A DNA stretch of 64,000 nucleotides from Alkalihalobacillus sp. TS-13 (GTDB taxonomy: Bacteria > Bacillota > Bacilli > Bacillales > Fictibacillaceae): positions 293,203 through 357,202 of the forward strand of contig NZ_JAHKSI010000003.1 in assembly GCF_019720915.1 (NCBI RefSeq). Direction: 5' to 3'. Below the pieces are notes generated by a model. The model searched no databases. It had not been told where the DNA came from and saw only the letters and a program-made list of their open reading frames with translations. The first letter of the stretch is position 1; the number at the start of each line of letters is the position of its first letter. This document shows, piece after piece, positions 25,162-33,623 of this stretch. Both the position numbers and the translations under genes were made by a program.

Positions 25162-26706
25162 ATGGAAAAGCTGAAAGAAAGTATGTACGAATTGATTGTT
25201 GAGACGTCTACGAATTTACCGAAAGACGTACGCCGCGCGATTGCAAAAGCGAAAGCCCAGGAAAACGCAGGGACTCGTGCAGCGATGTCGCTCGATACGA
25301 TCAGTGAAAATATTTTAAAAGCAGATGAGAATGTCTCGCCGATCTGTCAGGATACAGGGCTTCCGACATTCAAAGTGAAGGTTCCTGTCGGTGTGAACCA
25401 GTTGAAAATCAAGGATGCAATCATCGAGGCGATCAAACAAGCGACAGATGACACCAAGCTTCGTCCAAACTCAGTTGATTCGTTGACTGGTGCGAACAGC
25501 GGTGACAACCTAGGACCGGGGACACCTGTCATCAAGTTTGAACAGTGGGAGAAGGATTATATCGATGCTCGCTTGATTTTAAAAGGCGGCGGTTGTGAAA
25601 ATAAAAATATCCAGTATAGTCTTCCGACGGAATTAGAAGGCTTAGGTCGTGCAGGACGTGACCTGGACGGTATCCGCAAGTGTATCATGCACTCGGTTTA
25701 CCAAGCGCAAGGTCAAGGTTGCAGTGCTGGTTTCATTGGTGTCGGAATCGGCGGGGACCGTACATCAGGTTATGAGCTAGCGAAGGAGCAGCTGTTCCGT
25801 TCTGTAGAAGATGTCAATCCGAATGAAGATCTTCGCAAACTCGAAGAATACGTTATGGATAATGTGAACGAACTCGGTATCGGAACGATGGGCTTCGGCG
25901 GTGAGACAACGCTATTAGGTTGTAAAATTGGTGTGATGAACCGTATCCCTGCAAGCTTTTTCGTATCGGTCGCTTATAACTGCTGGGCGTATCGTCGTCT
26001 TGGATTCAAGCTCGATCCGAACACAGGTGAGATTATAGAGTGGCTCTACCAGGACGGAGAGAAGATTGATTTTAAAAAAGAGATGGAAAAAGCAGCAGCC
26101 GCTCTTGATGATGTGAAGGAAGTACGCGAGGTCGTGCTTGAAGCGCCGATCACAGAAGAAAAAATCCGTGAACTGCGTGTGGGTGATGTTGTTCGCATCA
26201 ATGGTGTGATGCACACCGGTCGTGACGCAATCCATAAGCACTTGATGAGTAATGATGCGCCGATCGACCTTGATGGTCAGATCATCTATCATTGCGGTCC
26301 AGTCATGATGAAGGACGCAAACGGTGAATATCATGTGAAAGCTGCAGGACCGACGACTAGTATCCGTGAGGAGCCTTACCAGGGTGACATTATGAAGAAG
26401 TTCGGTATCCGCGCAGTCATAGGAAAAGGTGGAATGGGTCCGAAGACGTTGAAAGCATTGGAAGAGCATGGTGGGGTTTATTTGAATGCGATCGGCGGTG
26501 CAGCGCAATATTATGCGGAGTGCATCAAGAAAGTCGACGGCGTTGATATTCTCGAGTTTGGAATTCCAGAAGCGATGTGGCATCTGCAAGTAGAGGGCTT
26601 TACAGCAGTTGTAACCATGGATTCACACGGAAACAGCCTTCACCATGACGTGGAGAAATCATCACTTGAAAAACTCGCCCAATTCAAAGACCCAGTCTTC
26701 AAATAA
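25162..26706 (+). CDS. Fumarate hydratase, class I (Fe-S)
   Basis: A 514-residue single-chain class I fumarase that interconverts fumarate and malate. The N-terminal alpha domain has cluster-ligand cysteines in CQDTGLP and the GGGCENKN and GFGGETTLLGC regions. The C-terminal beta domain has HTGRDAIHK and KGGMGPKT. The frame is open upstream to 24970, but those ~64 residues derive from the repeat and promoter region, and the homologous protein begins MEKLKESMYELIVET at 25162. The ribosome site (GGGG at 25156) is weak. B. subtilis itself relies on the class II enzyme. Confidence 0.9.
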   Translation: MEKLKESMYELIVETSTNLPKDVRRAIAKAKAQENAGTRAAMSLDTISENILKADENVSPICQDTGLPTFKVKVPVGVNQLKIKDAIIEAIKQATDDTKLRPNSVDSLTGANSGDNLGPGTPVIKFEQWEKDYIDARLILKGGGCENKNIQYSLPTELEGLGRAGRDLDGIRKCIMHSVYQAQGQGCSAGFIGVGIGGDRTSGYELAKEQLFRSVEDVNPNEDLRKLEEYVMDNVNELGIGTMGFGGETTLLGCKIGVMNRIPASFFVSVAYNCWAYRRLGFKLDPNTGEIIEWLYQDGEKIDFKKEMEKAAAALDDVKEVREVVLEAPITEEKIRELRVGDVVRINGVMHTGRDAIHKHLMSNDAPIDLDGQIIYHCGPVMMKDANGEYHVKAAGPTTSIREEPYQGDIMKKFGIRAVIGKGGMGPKTLKALEEHGGVYLNAIGGAAQYYAECIKKVDGVDILEFGIPEAMWHLQVEGFTAVVTMDSHGNSLHHDVEKSSLEKLAQFKDPVFK

Positions 26707-26730
26707 AAACAAATCGTTCAAAAATGAGAA

Positions 26731-26754
26731 AAGCCGGGGCAACTCGGCTTTTTT
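26731..26754 (+). terminator. Terminator after the fumarase gene
   Basis: AAGCCG pairs with CGGCTT, followed by TTTT. Confidence 0.8.
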
Positions 26755-26765
26755 GATTTATTAAG

Positions 26766-26890
26766 GCGTGCCTGAAGGCGTGCCTGGCACCGATCACAAA
26801 GCGTTGGCGCTGTAGGGACTTCGATCGGTGCCAGGCACCGAAGCAAAACCCTTGGGGCTGTTGAGGTTTGAAATGGTGCCAGGCACCGAA
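26766..26890 (-). repeat. 48-bp-period palindrome element, locus 1
   Basis: Three palindromes of the GGTGCCWGGCACC type are centred near 26786, 26833 and 26881. The spacers, read on the minus strand, match those of the locus at 53.8 kb (CAACAGCCCCAAGGGTT). Confidence 0.8.
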
Positions 26891-26976
26891 GTACGCAAAA
26901 TGGTAATCGATTCCTTGTATGGATAGTTTCTTGTCATTCAAACTAATACTAAGGTTGTGTAAAGGAGTCGATTGCT

Positions 26977-27774
26977 GTGTTCAAGAAATTCGCAGTTTAT
27001 ATGTTGATATTTAGCTTTGTTTTAGCTGTTCCGCTGAATGCTTACGCTTATTCGAACCAGAAACATGATTGGTTTTTCAAGCGGAGTAAGGATCAGCAGC
27101 CAGCTACAACGGACCAGAAATTCATTGATCTACTTGATAAGTACAAGGGTTATTATATCGGCGATACAAGTAAGAAGAACCTTTATCTCACTTTTGATAA
27201 TGGCTATGAGAATGGATACACGGAAAAAGTGTTGGATGTTTTAAAAGCAAAAAAGGTTCCTGCCGCATTTTTCGTAACTGGCCATTATTTAAAAGACCAG
27301 TCGGATCTTGTAAAACGGATGGTGAATGAAGGGCATATCGTCGGGAACCATTCCTGGCATCATCCCGATCTAACGACTGTAAGTGATGAACGTCTGAAAA
27401 AAGAGCTACAAAAGGTGAAAGAAGAATATGAAGGACTCACCGGACGGAAAGATATGATGTACCTACGGCCACCGCGGGGTGTTTTCAGCGAACGAACCCT
27501 GGCACTTTCTGAAAAAGAAGGCTATACAAACGTCTTCTGGTCCCTTGCTTATATGGACTGGGTCACGAACCAGCAGAAGGGTGCCGATCATGCATACAGG
27601 AGCATCATGAAACAAGTACATCCAGGCTCTATTTTGTTGCTTCATTCTGTATCAAAGGACAATGCAGAAGCGCTTGGACGAGTCATCGATGATTTGAGGA
27701 AACAGGGTTATACTTTTAAAAGTTTAGACCATCTTGTCGCGGACGATCGCATTCCAAATCCGATTTCTGACTGA
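26977..27774 (+). CDS. pdaA: Peptidoglycan N-acetylmuramic acid deacetylase PdaA
   Basis: 265 residues. A signal peptide (to about residue 25, AYAYS) precedes a NodB polysaccharide deacetylase domain. Its motifs are TFDNGYENGY (motif 1, with DN in place of DD as in PdaA), GNHSWHHPD (motif 2, zinc histidines), RPPRGVFS (motif 3) and LLLHSVSKDN (motif 5). It makes muramic delta-lactam in the spore cortex, needed for germination. The GTG start has AAAGGAG upstream. It occupies the pdaA position relative to the rRNA methyltransferase gene, as in B. subtilis yfjS. Confidence 0.92.
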   Translation: MFKKFAVYMLIFSFVLAVPLNAYAYSNQKHDWFFKRSKDQQPATTDQKFIDLLDKYKGYYIGDTSKKNLYLTFDNGYENGYTEKVLDVLKAKKVPAAFFVTGHYLKDQSDLVKRMVNEGHIVGNHSWHHPDLTTVSDERLKKELQKVKEEYEGLTGRKDMMYLRPPRGVFSERTLALSEKEGYTNVFWSLAYMDWVTNQQKGADHAYRSIMKQVHPGSILLLHSVSKDNAEALGRVIDDLRKQGYTFKSLDHLVADDRIPNPISD

Positions 27775-27783
27775 ACATCGAAG

Positions 27784-27818
27784 GCAGCCTCTAAAGTTTA
27801 AGCAGAGGTTGTCTTTTT
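27784..27818 (+). terminator. Terminator after pdaA
   Basis: GCAGCCTCT pairs with AGAGGTTGT (one G-T pair), then CTTTTT. Confidence 0.75.
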
Positions 27819-27870
27819 ATGTTGTACACGTGATATAATAAGTCCGATTAAAAAAGGACGGAGTGTAAGT

Positions 27871-29250
27871 ATGAAAGCAAATGAAACGAACCTGAAGGCC
27901 GGAGACACGATCCATTTGCCTATCAAGCGTCTTGGGATCAATGGGGAAGGCATCGGTTTTTATAATAAAAAAGTCACCTTCGTACCTGGGGCATTGCCAG
28001 GTGAAGAAGTGATCGCAAAAGTGACAAAGCCTCTACCGAACAGGATCGAAGCAGAAATGGTCACGATAAAAAAGAAATCGAAGGACCGAGTGAAGCCGCC
28101 TTGTCCAATCTATGAGCAATGCGGAGGATGCCAGCTCCAGCATTTAAGCTATGAAGCACAGTTGCAAGAAAAGAAAGATATTGTACGGCAGGCTTTCGAT
28201 CGTTATACAAAGTTGGACGCCTATCACTTGCCTTTGAAAGATACGATCGGCATGGAGGATCCGTGGTACTACCGGAATAAGAGCCAATTTCAAGTGGCTA
28301 AAAAGGGTGCTAGCGTGCTAGCCGGATTATATGGTCTTGGGTCGCATAAGCTGATCGATCTTACGAACTGCATGGTTCAGCATCCACAAACGACAAATGT
28401 TACGAATACAGTGAAAAAGATCTTGGAGGACTTGAACATTTCAATCTACAATGAGCGGAAACGGTCCGGGATTGTACGCACGGTTGTAACGCGTGTAAGC
28501 TTTGAAACGGAAAAAGTTCAAGTCGTTTTGATCACGACTCAGCGTGACATCCCGAAAAAGGATTTGCTGATTAAAGAAATGAAGAAGCGGCTTCCTGAAG
28601 TCACATCAATTTTACAAAACATCAACGGCCAGAAAACCTCAGTGATTTTCGGCGATGAAACGATCCATTTAGAGGGAGACCATACGATTCAGGAAACGTT
28701 AGGAGATCTTTCTTTTGAATTATCTGCAAGAGCCTTTTTCCAGCTGAATCCTGTACAGACTGTGAAATTGTATAATGAAGCACGTAGAGCGGCCAAGCTG
28801 ACAGGGGAAGATAAAGTCGTCGATGCATACTGCGGCGTAGGAACAATCGGTTTATGGCTCGCTGAACGAGCAGGAGAAGTCCGTGGTATGGATGTCATTG
28901 AAGAATCGATTGAAGATGCGAACGAAAATGCTGCCCGTCACGGAATTAATAATGCGCACTATGTGACAGGAAAAGCAGAAGACCTGCTGCCGAAATGGCT
29001 CAAAGAAGGGTGGAAACCAGATGTCATCGTCGTCGATCCACCAAGAACCGGATGCGACATGACATTCCTGAAAACTGTAGCAAAAATCCAACCCAAACGG
29101 ATGGTATATGTATCCTGTAATCCATCCACATTAGCCAAAGATGTGGATTATTTATTAAAGCGAGGATTCAAAATCGAACGGCTCCAACCTGTGGATATGT
29201 TCCCGCACACATCCCATGTCGAAGTCGTCGCGACGCTAGTAAAAAAGTAA
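27871..29250 (+). CDS. rlmD: 23S rRNA (uracil-5-)-methyltransferase, RlmCD family (YfjO-like)
   Basis: 459 residues. An N-terminal TRAM domain (residues 10-70, [13 protein letters not shown]) precedes an Fe-S cysteine set in [17 protein letters not shown]. The SAM-binding Rossmann domain has [12 protein letters not shown] near residue 315, the VDPPRTGCD motif, and the catalytic cysteine in [13 protein letters not shown] near residue 412. It methylates U747 and/or U1939-type positions, and which one cannot be read from sequence. It follows pdaA, as in B. subtilis yfjS-yfjO. Confidence 0.9.
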   Translation: MKANETNLKAGDTIHLPIKRLGINGEGIGFYNKKVTFVPGALPGEEVIAKVTKPLPNRIEAEMVTIKKKSKDRVKPPCPIYEQCGGCQLQHLSYEAQLQEKKDIVRQAFDRYTKLDAYHLPLKDTIGMEDPWYYRNKSQFQVAKKGASVLAGLYGLGSHKLIDLTNCMVQHPQTTNVTNTVKKILEDLNISIYNERKRSGIVRTVVTRVSFETEKVQVVLITTQRDIPKKDLLIKEMKKRLPEVTSILQNINGQKTSVIFGDETIHLEGDHTIQETLGDLSFELSARAFFQLNPVQTVKLYNEARRAAKLTGEDKVVDAYCGVGTIGLWLAERAGEVRGMDVIEESIEDANENAARHGINNAHYVTGKAEDLLPKWLKEGWKPDVIVVDPPRTGCDMTFLKTVAKIQPKRMVYVSCNPSTLAKDVDYLLKRGFKIERLQPVDMFPHTSHVEVVATLVKK

Positions 29251-29253
29251 CAT

Positions 29254-29364
29254 GCGTACCAGGCACGACAATTTCACCCTTGTGCCCCAACGGTTTTGAG
29301 ATGGTGCCAGGCACCGATCGGGAACCCTTGATACATAAGGCTTCTGAATCGGTGCCTGGCACCA
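29254..29364 (+). repeat. 48-bp-period palindrome element, locus 2
   Basis: Palindromes are centred at 29261 (degenerate GTACCAGGCAC), 29309 and 29357. The spacing is exactly 48 bases, and the spacer sequence CCCCAACGGTT is shared with the minus strand of locus 3. Confidence 0.8.
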
Positions 29365-29393
29365 TATGTATTTCTCTCTGCCTTGCTAACAGT

Positions 29394-29506
29394 TTATCCA
29401 CACGTATGGGATAACTGAAGTTGTGGGTTTCTAAGTTATTCACCGACTTATGCACATTATCCACATATTGATATTCAACTTGTACACATATCCACAGTTA
29501 TCCACA
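29394..29506. promoter_or_regulatory. Cluster of DnaA boxes
   Basis: Perfect TTATCCACA boxes lie at 29394-29402, 29457-29465 and 29498-29506. TTATGCACA (29448-29456) directly abuts the second, and there are one- or two-mismatch boxes at 29436-29444 (TTATTCACC) and 29488-29496 (ATATCCACA). All six are in the same orientation within 113 bp. It resembles the DnaA-titrating clusters known in B. subtilis more than an origin, because no AT-rich unwinding element, dnaA or dnaN lies nearby. Confidence 0.75.
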
Positions 29507-29525
29507 ACTAAAAAGACAAAACAAA

Positions 29526-29560
29526 GGAGACTTGCCGGGGAAGGGACAAGTCTCCTGTTC
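29526..29560 (-). terminator. Terminator of yfhD
   Basis: GGAGACTTG pairs with CAAGTCTCC. On the minus strand the hairpin is followed by TTTGTTTTG. Confidence 0.7.
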
Positions 29561-29573
29561 AGTCTTGCAGAGG

Positions 29574-29732
29574 TTATTTACGTCTTGCGCGACGATCAGC
29601 CGCTCTTGCTCTTTCCTGCGCTTGCAGATCCTCAGAGTCGGCAAGTTCTTGGGAAAACTCAACATCACGACCGTCTGGTGCGATGTTTTGTTTGTTCTGT
29701 GCTTTTTGGCGAGAACGTTTATCTTTTCCCAT
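29574..29732 (-). CDS. yfhD: YfhD family protein
   Basis: A 52-residue highly charged protein. After a basic start (MGKDKRSRQKAQNK) it has the YfhD core DVEFSQELADSEDLQAQERARAADRR, here given only to name the family (PF14151). Its function is unknown. The start at 29732 has AAGGAGG 7-8 bases upstream on the minus strand. It holds the yfhD position in the B. subtilis-like yfh cluster. Confidence 0.8.
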   Translation of the reverse strand: MGKDKRSRQKAQNKQNIAPDGRDVEFSQELADSEDLQAQERARAADRRARRK

Positions 29733-29901
29733 GAGTGAACCCTCCTTAGACAAATGGTGAGAGGATGACCTCTCGTTAATTATGATGTGCAATCGTTCTT
29801 GAACTATAAGAGGAAAGATAGGGTAAAGGTGTGAAAAATTGCAGCCATCCACATGTGTATAAACTTACTCACCCATCACCCTCAAGTTCATTTCTCCACA
29901 T

Positions 29902-29932
29902 AAAAAGGCTGAACTCATCAAATGAGTCAGCC
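29902..29932 (-). terminator. Terminator of the GNAT gene
   Basis: GGCTGA(C)TCAT pairs with ATGAGTTCAGCC on the minus strand, followed by TTTTTATG. Confidence 0.75.
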
Positions 29933-29945
29933 CCAGTATCGTTTC

Positions 29946-30497
29946 CTATGCCTCCATCGCTTCTTCGACAAGAGAAGAATGGCGTGCTGTATACATATAG
30001 TAAGTATCACGTTCAATTTGAAAAAGGTTATACACATCTTCTACAGCATTCAGTTGTTGATAAATATCTGGACGGGTCTCGTTTGCAAGCGATACATACG
30101 GAATTTTCAATGCAGCGCGTTCTGATCGAGGATTCGTTTTCCGGATCCGCATGAAGATTGTTTGGATATCTTTTTCAAAGAATAGCTCGGTGAAAAACAA
30201 TTCTTTCGCCAGTTGATTATAGCCTTTTCCGTGGTATGGTTTGCCGATCCACGTTCCTAAAAACCCACAGTTTTCTTGAATGTCGAATAGATTGATCGTA
30301 CCGATCGGGTTGCCCCATTCATCTAATATCGTTCTCGAGATCAGTTCCCCATTCTCTTCTGCTTCCAAGGTCTGTTTTGTCAAAAAGATGAACTCTTCGA
30401 CAGAACCAGCTTTGTGGCGCACAAAAGGGAAGACAGCGGGGTCTGCCATCAACTCATAAAGAACATGACATTCATTTAGATCACGTTTCTTTAACAT
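29946..30497 (-). CDS. GNAT family N-acetyltransferase (RimJ/RimL-like)
   Basis: A 183-residue acetyltransferase of the ribosomal-protein/RimJ type. The acetyl-CoA site is LGTWIGKPYHGKGYNQLAKEL near residues 80-100, and the later RIRKTNPRSERAALKI segment is the usual N-x-S/A-x-R core. Substrate is unknown. On the minus strand GGGAGG lies directly before an ATG at 30506, so the ATG at 30497, 9 bases further, is the better start. Confidence 0.85.
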   Translation of the reverse strand: MLKKRDLNECHVLYELMADPAVFPFVRHKAGSVEEFIFLTKQTLEAEENGELISRTILDEWGNPIGTINLFDIQENCGFLGTWIGKPYHGKGYNQLAKELFFTELFFEKDIQTIFMRIRKTNPRSERAALKIPYVSLANETRPDIYQQLNAVEDVYNLFQIERDTYYMYTARHSSLVEEAMEA

Positions 30498-30540
30498 TTT
30501 ATACATCCTCCCAAAGAGGGCAGTCGATTGCTACCCTCGA

Positions 30541-30710
30541 ATTAAAATTTCTAATTCGGGGTGGGAATCGAACCCACTAAGACCAGATGTACTGGTGGCG
30601 CACCAATTGCCTTCCCTTACCTTTGACTATTTTGTTTTTTGGTTCCAAAATTTTATAAATGCGAGTACGGCTCAGCCCACGCGCGTCATGGCTTCACCAC
30701 CTCTTTATAA
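30541..30710 (-). ncRNA. Probable structured RNA with a tRNA T-arm-like hairpin; raiA-like candidate
   Basis: On the minus strand the RNA would begin near TATAAAGAGGTGGTGAAGCC and run to CCCCGAATTA. Visible helices are AGCC with GGCT in the 5' part, the CCAG-TACAT-CTGG hairpin, and GTGGG-TTCGATT-CCCAC. The last has the exact stem and loop of a tRNA T-arm. A closing CGAATTA/TAATTCG hairpin follows. No acceptor, D-arm or anticodon set completes a tRNA, and no protein is encoded. A TATGAT hexamer lies just upstream (complement of 30715-30720). The length and T-arm suggest a raiA-type large ncRNA, but that family name is from memory and unverified. Confidence 0.55.
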
Positions 30711-30714
30711 ACAT

Positions 30715-30743
30715 ATCATAATCGATTTATCTCAAAAATGGAA
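30715..30743 (-). promoter_or_regulatory. Candidate promoter of the structured RNA
   Basis: On the minus strand, TTCCAT, 17 bases, then TATGAT. The -35 match is poor and the -10 match is good. Confidence 0.35.
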
Positions 30744-30888
30744 CCAAAATTTTTAGTTAAAATTAGTCTTTTTTTCGAGGGTACTTGTCCTTTCATTTTA
30801 TGCCTTCAAGCAGAAAAAAGTTCGCTGAAAAACCAATTTTGGACAGATGCTCAGGACCTGATACAAAAGGGTTTTAGCCTTCAATTCT

Positions 30889-32013
30889 TCAATTGAATTT
30901 CTTATAGACAATTTCGCCTGAAATCATTGTAAGATTCGGTAAGGCGGAAAAGTGGAAAGGGTGGTCGTTCCATAAAGTGATGTCAGCGTCTTTTCCGATT
31001 TCCAAACTTCCGACTTTATCATCGATTCCGAGATTTTTTGCTGGATTGATCGTGATCCCCGCAAGGGCATTTTCCACAGTAAGTCCTTCACGGACCGCGA
31101 TCGCGGCACAGACATTCAAATATTGGATCGGAGTATACGGGTGATCTGTCGTAATCGAAACAGACACACCGTGATCGTTCAAAATTCGATATGTCTGCCA
31201 TGTCTTGTTTTTTAACTCGATTTTCGATTTCCTCGTCAACGTCGGCCCTACACATACCTGCAAATCACAGCCGGCTAGTTCTGAGGCGATGAGGTGGCCT
31301 TCTGTACAATGTTCAATACGCAGATCCAGATTGAATTCCTCTGCAAATCGAATTGCTGACAAGATGTCGTCTGCACGGTGAGCGTGGATCCGGACCGGCA
31401 TTTCTCGATTCAAAACAGAAATGATCGGAGCTGTCCTAAGGCATTCAGGATTATCCGTATTGAGCGCTTTATAAAATTCCTCCCGCAGCATGCCCATAAT
31501 CCCCATACGCGTGATGGAATCATTGTGCCGACCGCTGTGGATCCGTTTCGGGTTTTCTCCGAGTGCGATTTTTAGACCGGCTTTTTCTTTGACGATCATC
31601 TTCTGGATGTTTTGGCCGTACGTTTTGATGACAGCAGTTTGACCGCCAATGATGTTCTGGCTTCCGGGCATCACATGGGCCGTAGTGATCCCGAATTTGA
31701 TGGCATCGTTAAAGGCGATGTCCAGCGGATGTACGCCATCGATCGCCCTGATATGAGGTGTCAAGGGTTCGTGTGTTTCATTCGCGTCGTTTCCGGCCCA
31801 ACCTGTGCCTTCATCATAAAGACCCAAATGGGTATGTACATCAATGAAACCAGGCAGCAAATGCATCCCAGAAGCATCAATCACTTTCGTGTGACGATCG
31901 CTGTTGATATTTGCTGCTATATTTTTGATTTTCCCGCCTTCAATCAAAAGATCACCCTGAAACGGGGCTGATGTGACAGGATATAAGATTGCATGCTTGA
32001 ATAACGTTTTCAT
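30889..32013 (-). CDS. Amidohydrolase family protein
   Basis: A 374-residue metal-dependent hydrolase of the imidazolonepropionase-like group. Metal ligands are visible in DVHTHLGL near residue 59, RIHAHRADD, IEHCTEGH and TTDHP, and the C-terminal NPAKNLGI...IGKDADITLW block is typical. Substrate is unknown. The start at 32013 has AGAGGT upstream. The structured RNA lies downstream of it and a related RNA motif upstream (32095-32146), all on the same strand. Confidence 0.88.
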   Translation of the reverse strand: MKTLFKHAILYPVTSAPFQGDLLIEGGKIKNIAANINSDRHTKVIDASGMHLLPGFIDVHTHLGLYDEGTGWAGNDANETHEPLTPHIRAIDGVHPLDIAFNDAIKFGITTAHVMPGSQNIIGGQTAVIKTYGQNIQKMIVKEKAGLKIALGENPKRIHSGRHNDSITRMGIMGMLREEFYKALNTDNPECLRTAPIISVLNREMPVRIHAHRADDILSAIRFAEEFNLDLRIEHCTEGHLIASELAGCDLQVCVGPTLTRKSKIELKNKTWQTYRILNDHGVSVSITTDHPYTPIQYLNVCAAIAVREGLTVENALAGITINPAKNLGIDDKVGSLEIGKDADITLWNDHPFHFSALPNLTMISGEIVYKKFN

Positions 32014-32094
32014 ATTATACCTCTTCCTATCCGTAAACATGTGGCTGCTAGGCGTTCACTGATACCGGAAAATAGACTGTTAATGCAGTATATT

Positions 32095-32146
32095 CACATA
32101 AGGCTTAACCCGCGCCATAGCAAGGCCCAGGTTTCACCATCCTTTA
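32095..32146 (-). ncRNA. Partial second copy of the 5' motif of the structured RNA
   Basis: On the minus strand GGATGGTGAAACC...GCGCGGGTTAAGCC parallels GAGGTGGTGAAGCC...GCGTGGGCTGAGCC of the RNA at 30.6 kb. AGCC/GGCT in one becomes AACC/GGTT in the other, a compensatory pair of changes. The T-arm half was not found downstream. It may be a degenerate copy or the leader of the amidohydrolase gene. Confidence 0.4.
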
Positions 32147-32149
32147 AAA

Positions 32150-32520
32150 TGGCTCTTTCCGTGGGCAAACGAAAAGCGGAAGCGACCCGATTAGTTACGT
32201 AGGTCACTGGAGAACTGAAGAGGAGGCTGATGCCGCCGCAGGAAGTTTGAAGTGATCCAAGTGACTGGTCGCAGAGCTAGACATCACTTCATTGCATTTA
32301 CCTACTTCCGCAACCCTCCTCACTTGCACAGGATCTCAACACAAAAATGAAATCGTGTCTGCGATAAGAATTCTTAGAAGCTTTCCTTATGCTGACTTCG
32401 ACGTTCACCACAGGACGTGGTGGTATTTAGTCAAAGATCATTATTATAGTCGAAGATCCTTTTTAAAAAGTTTGGGGTCATGCTTGACTCGTCTATTCAC
32501 GCTGGAGTCTCGTATATTTC
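32150..32520 (+). repeat. Large palindromic repeat, copy D
   Basis: It contains the full core (GGTCACTGGAGAACTGA, GGAAGTTTGAAGTGATCC, GACTTCGACGTTCACCAC). Both ends have diverged (TGGCTCTTTCCGTGGGC at the left). It lies between two minus-strand genes. Confidence 0.8.
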
Positions 32521-32611
32521 ACCCACTTACCGGTCCCATAAATTTTTAAATAGCAACAGAAAACAGCCTTAAAAATCAAATATAGCGTTGACATATATTA
32601 AAAGGAAGATG

Positions 32612-33514
32612 TTATCGTTCATAAATTGCGGTCAAAGCAGATGAAAGGGTAGGGTAAGTGAATCTAAAGTTATGATCGAGAGCTTTCTGTGGATAAACCT
32701 TTTGTCCATCAAGGATCAGGGTACTCATCTCTCCTAATGCGGTTCTTAATACAAAACCAGGCAACGGAAGCCAATGTGGCCGGTTCAAACTACGTCCTAG
32801 AAGTCTGCCGAAGTCATTCATCTGGACTGGGTGGGGAGATGTTGCATTCAATGGGCCATCAATTGAACGGTTTTGGATGGCAAAATCAATCAGGCCTGCC
32901 ACATCACGAATATGAATCCATGAATACCATTGGTCGCCGGAACCGATTGGACCTCCGCCATATAACTTATAGGGAAGAGCCATTCGTGGCAATGCACCTT
33001 CGGCTCTATCGAGAATGAGACCGAACCGAGTATAAACGACACGTACACCATAATCTTTGGCTTTCAAAGCTTCGTTTTCCCATTGATTCGTCACTTCAGC
33101 AAGGAAGTCGTCTCCAGCTTCTTCTTTCCACTCATCGAATTTTTCCGTTTGGGAGGTTCCGTAATACCCGACTGCAGAGGCGTTGATCAGTACTTCAGGT
33201 TTCGTTCCTTGCCGTTCGATCAGGTCCATTATTGCACGGGTGGAATCAATACGGCTCGACAGGATCTTTTCCTTCTTTTCCTCGGTCCATCTCCCGTTGA
33301 TCGATTCACCAGCAAGATTTACGATGGCATCTAGTTCAGGAAGTTCATCCAGTTGATGATCATCATTCAGCCATTTTATATAGGTTACTCTTTCTTTTTC
33401 CGGTTTTCCGTCAGGATCCCTCGTCAAGATATAGACGTCTTTTCCTTTTTCCGTAAAGTGATCGGTCAAAGCTTGGCCAACAAAGCCAGAACCACCTGAG
33501 ATGGCGATTTTCAT
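32612..33514 (-). CDS. yfhF: TIGR01777 family NAD(P)-dependent oxidoreductase (YfhF-like)
   Basis: A 300-residue extended-SDR/epimerase-like protein. The N-terminal Rossmann motif is ISGGSGFVGQALTDHF, with the LAGESINGRWTEEKK block typical of TIGR01777 and a DUF1731-type C-terminus (RPHWLPLPGFVLRTALGEMSTLILDGQKV). Substrate is unknown. The start has GAGGAAT upstream. It diverges from recX, as yfhF does in B. subtilis. Confidence 0.9.
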   Translation of the reverse strand: MKIAISGGSGFVGQALTDHFTEKGKDVYILTRDPDGKPEKERVTYIKWLNDDHQLDELPELDAIVNLAGESINGRWTEEKKEKILSSRIDSTRAIMDLIERQGTKPEVLINASAVGYYGTSQTEKFDEWKEEAGDDFLAEVTNQWENEALKAKDYGVRVVYTRFGLILDRAEGALPRMALPYKLYGGGPIGSGDQWYSWIHIRDVAGLIDFAIQNRSIDGPLNATSPHPVQMNDFGRLLGRSLNRPHWLPLPGFVLRTALGEMSTLILDGQKVYPQKALDHNFRFTYPTLSSALTAIYER

Positions 33515-33623
33515 CTCTATTCCTCCTCAACCTGAATACTTATCTATTCTCTATATTTTGTGTTTTCCCTTTTTGAGGTGAGATAATCAACGGATATGCT
33601 AAAATGTGAATGAGGTGATCCAT

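Noticed and set aside
26766-26890. CRISPR array
   Set aside because: The units are palindromic and only three per locus, the spacers are conserved between loci, and no cas gene is present.
29394-29506. Chromosomal or plasmid origin of replication
   Set aside because: There is no dnaA, dnaN or rep gene, no AT-rich unwinding region next to the boxes, and the surroundings are the yfj-yfh block, which is not at oriC in B. subtilis.
30541-30600. A tRNA gene suggested by the T-arm-like hairpin
   Set aside because: Only the T-arm and one adjacent hairpin fit. No acceptor pairing, D-arm or anticodon arm of correct size is present.
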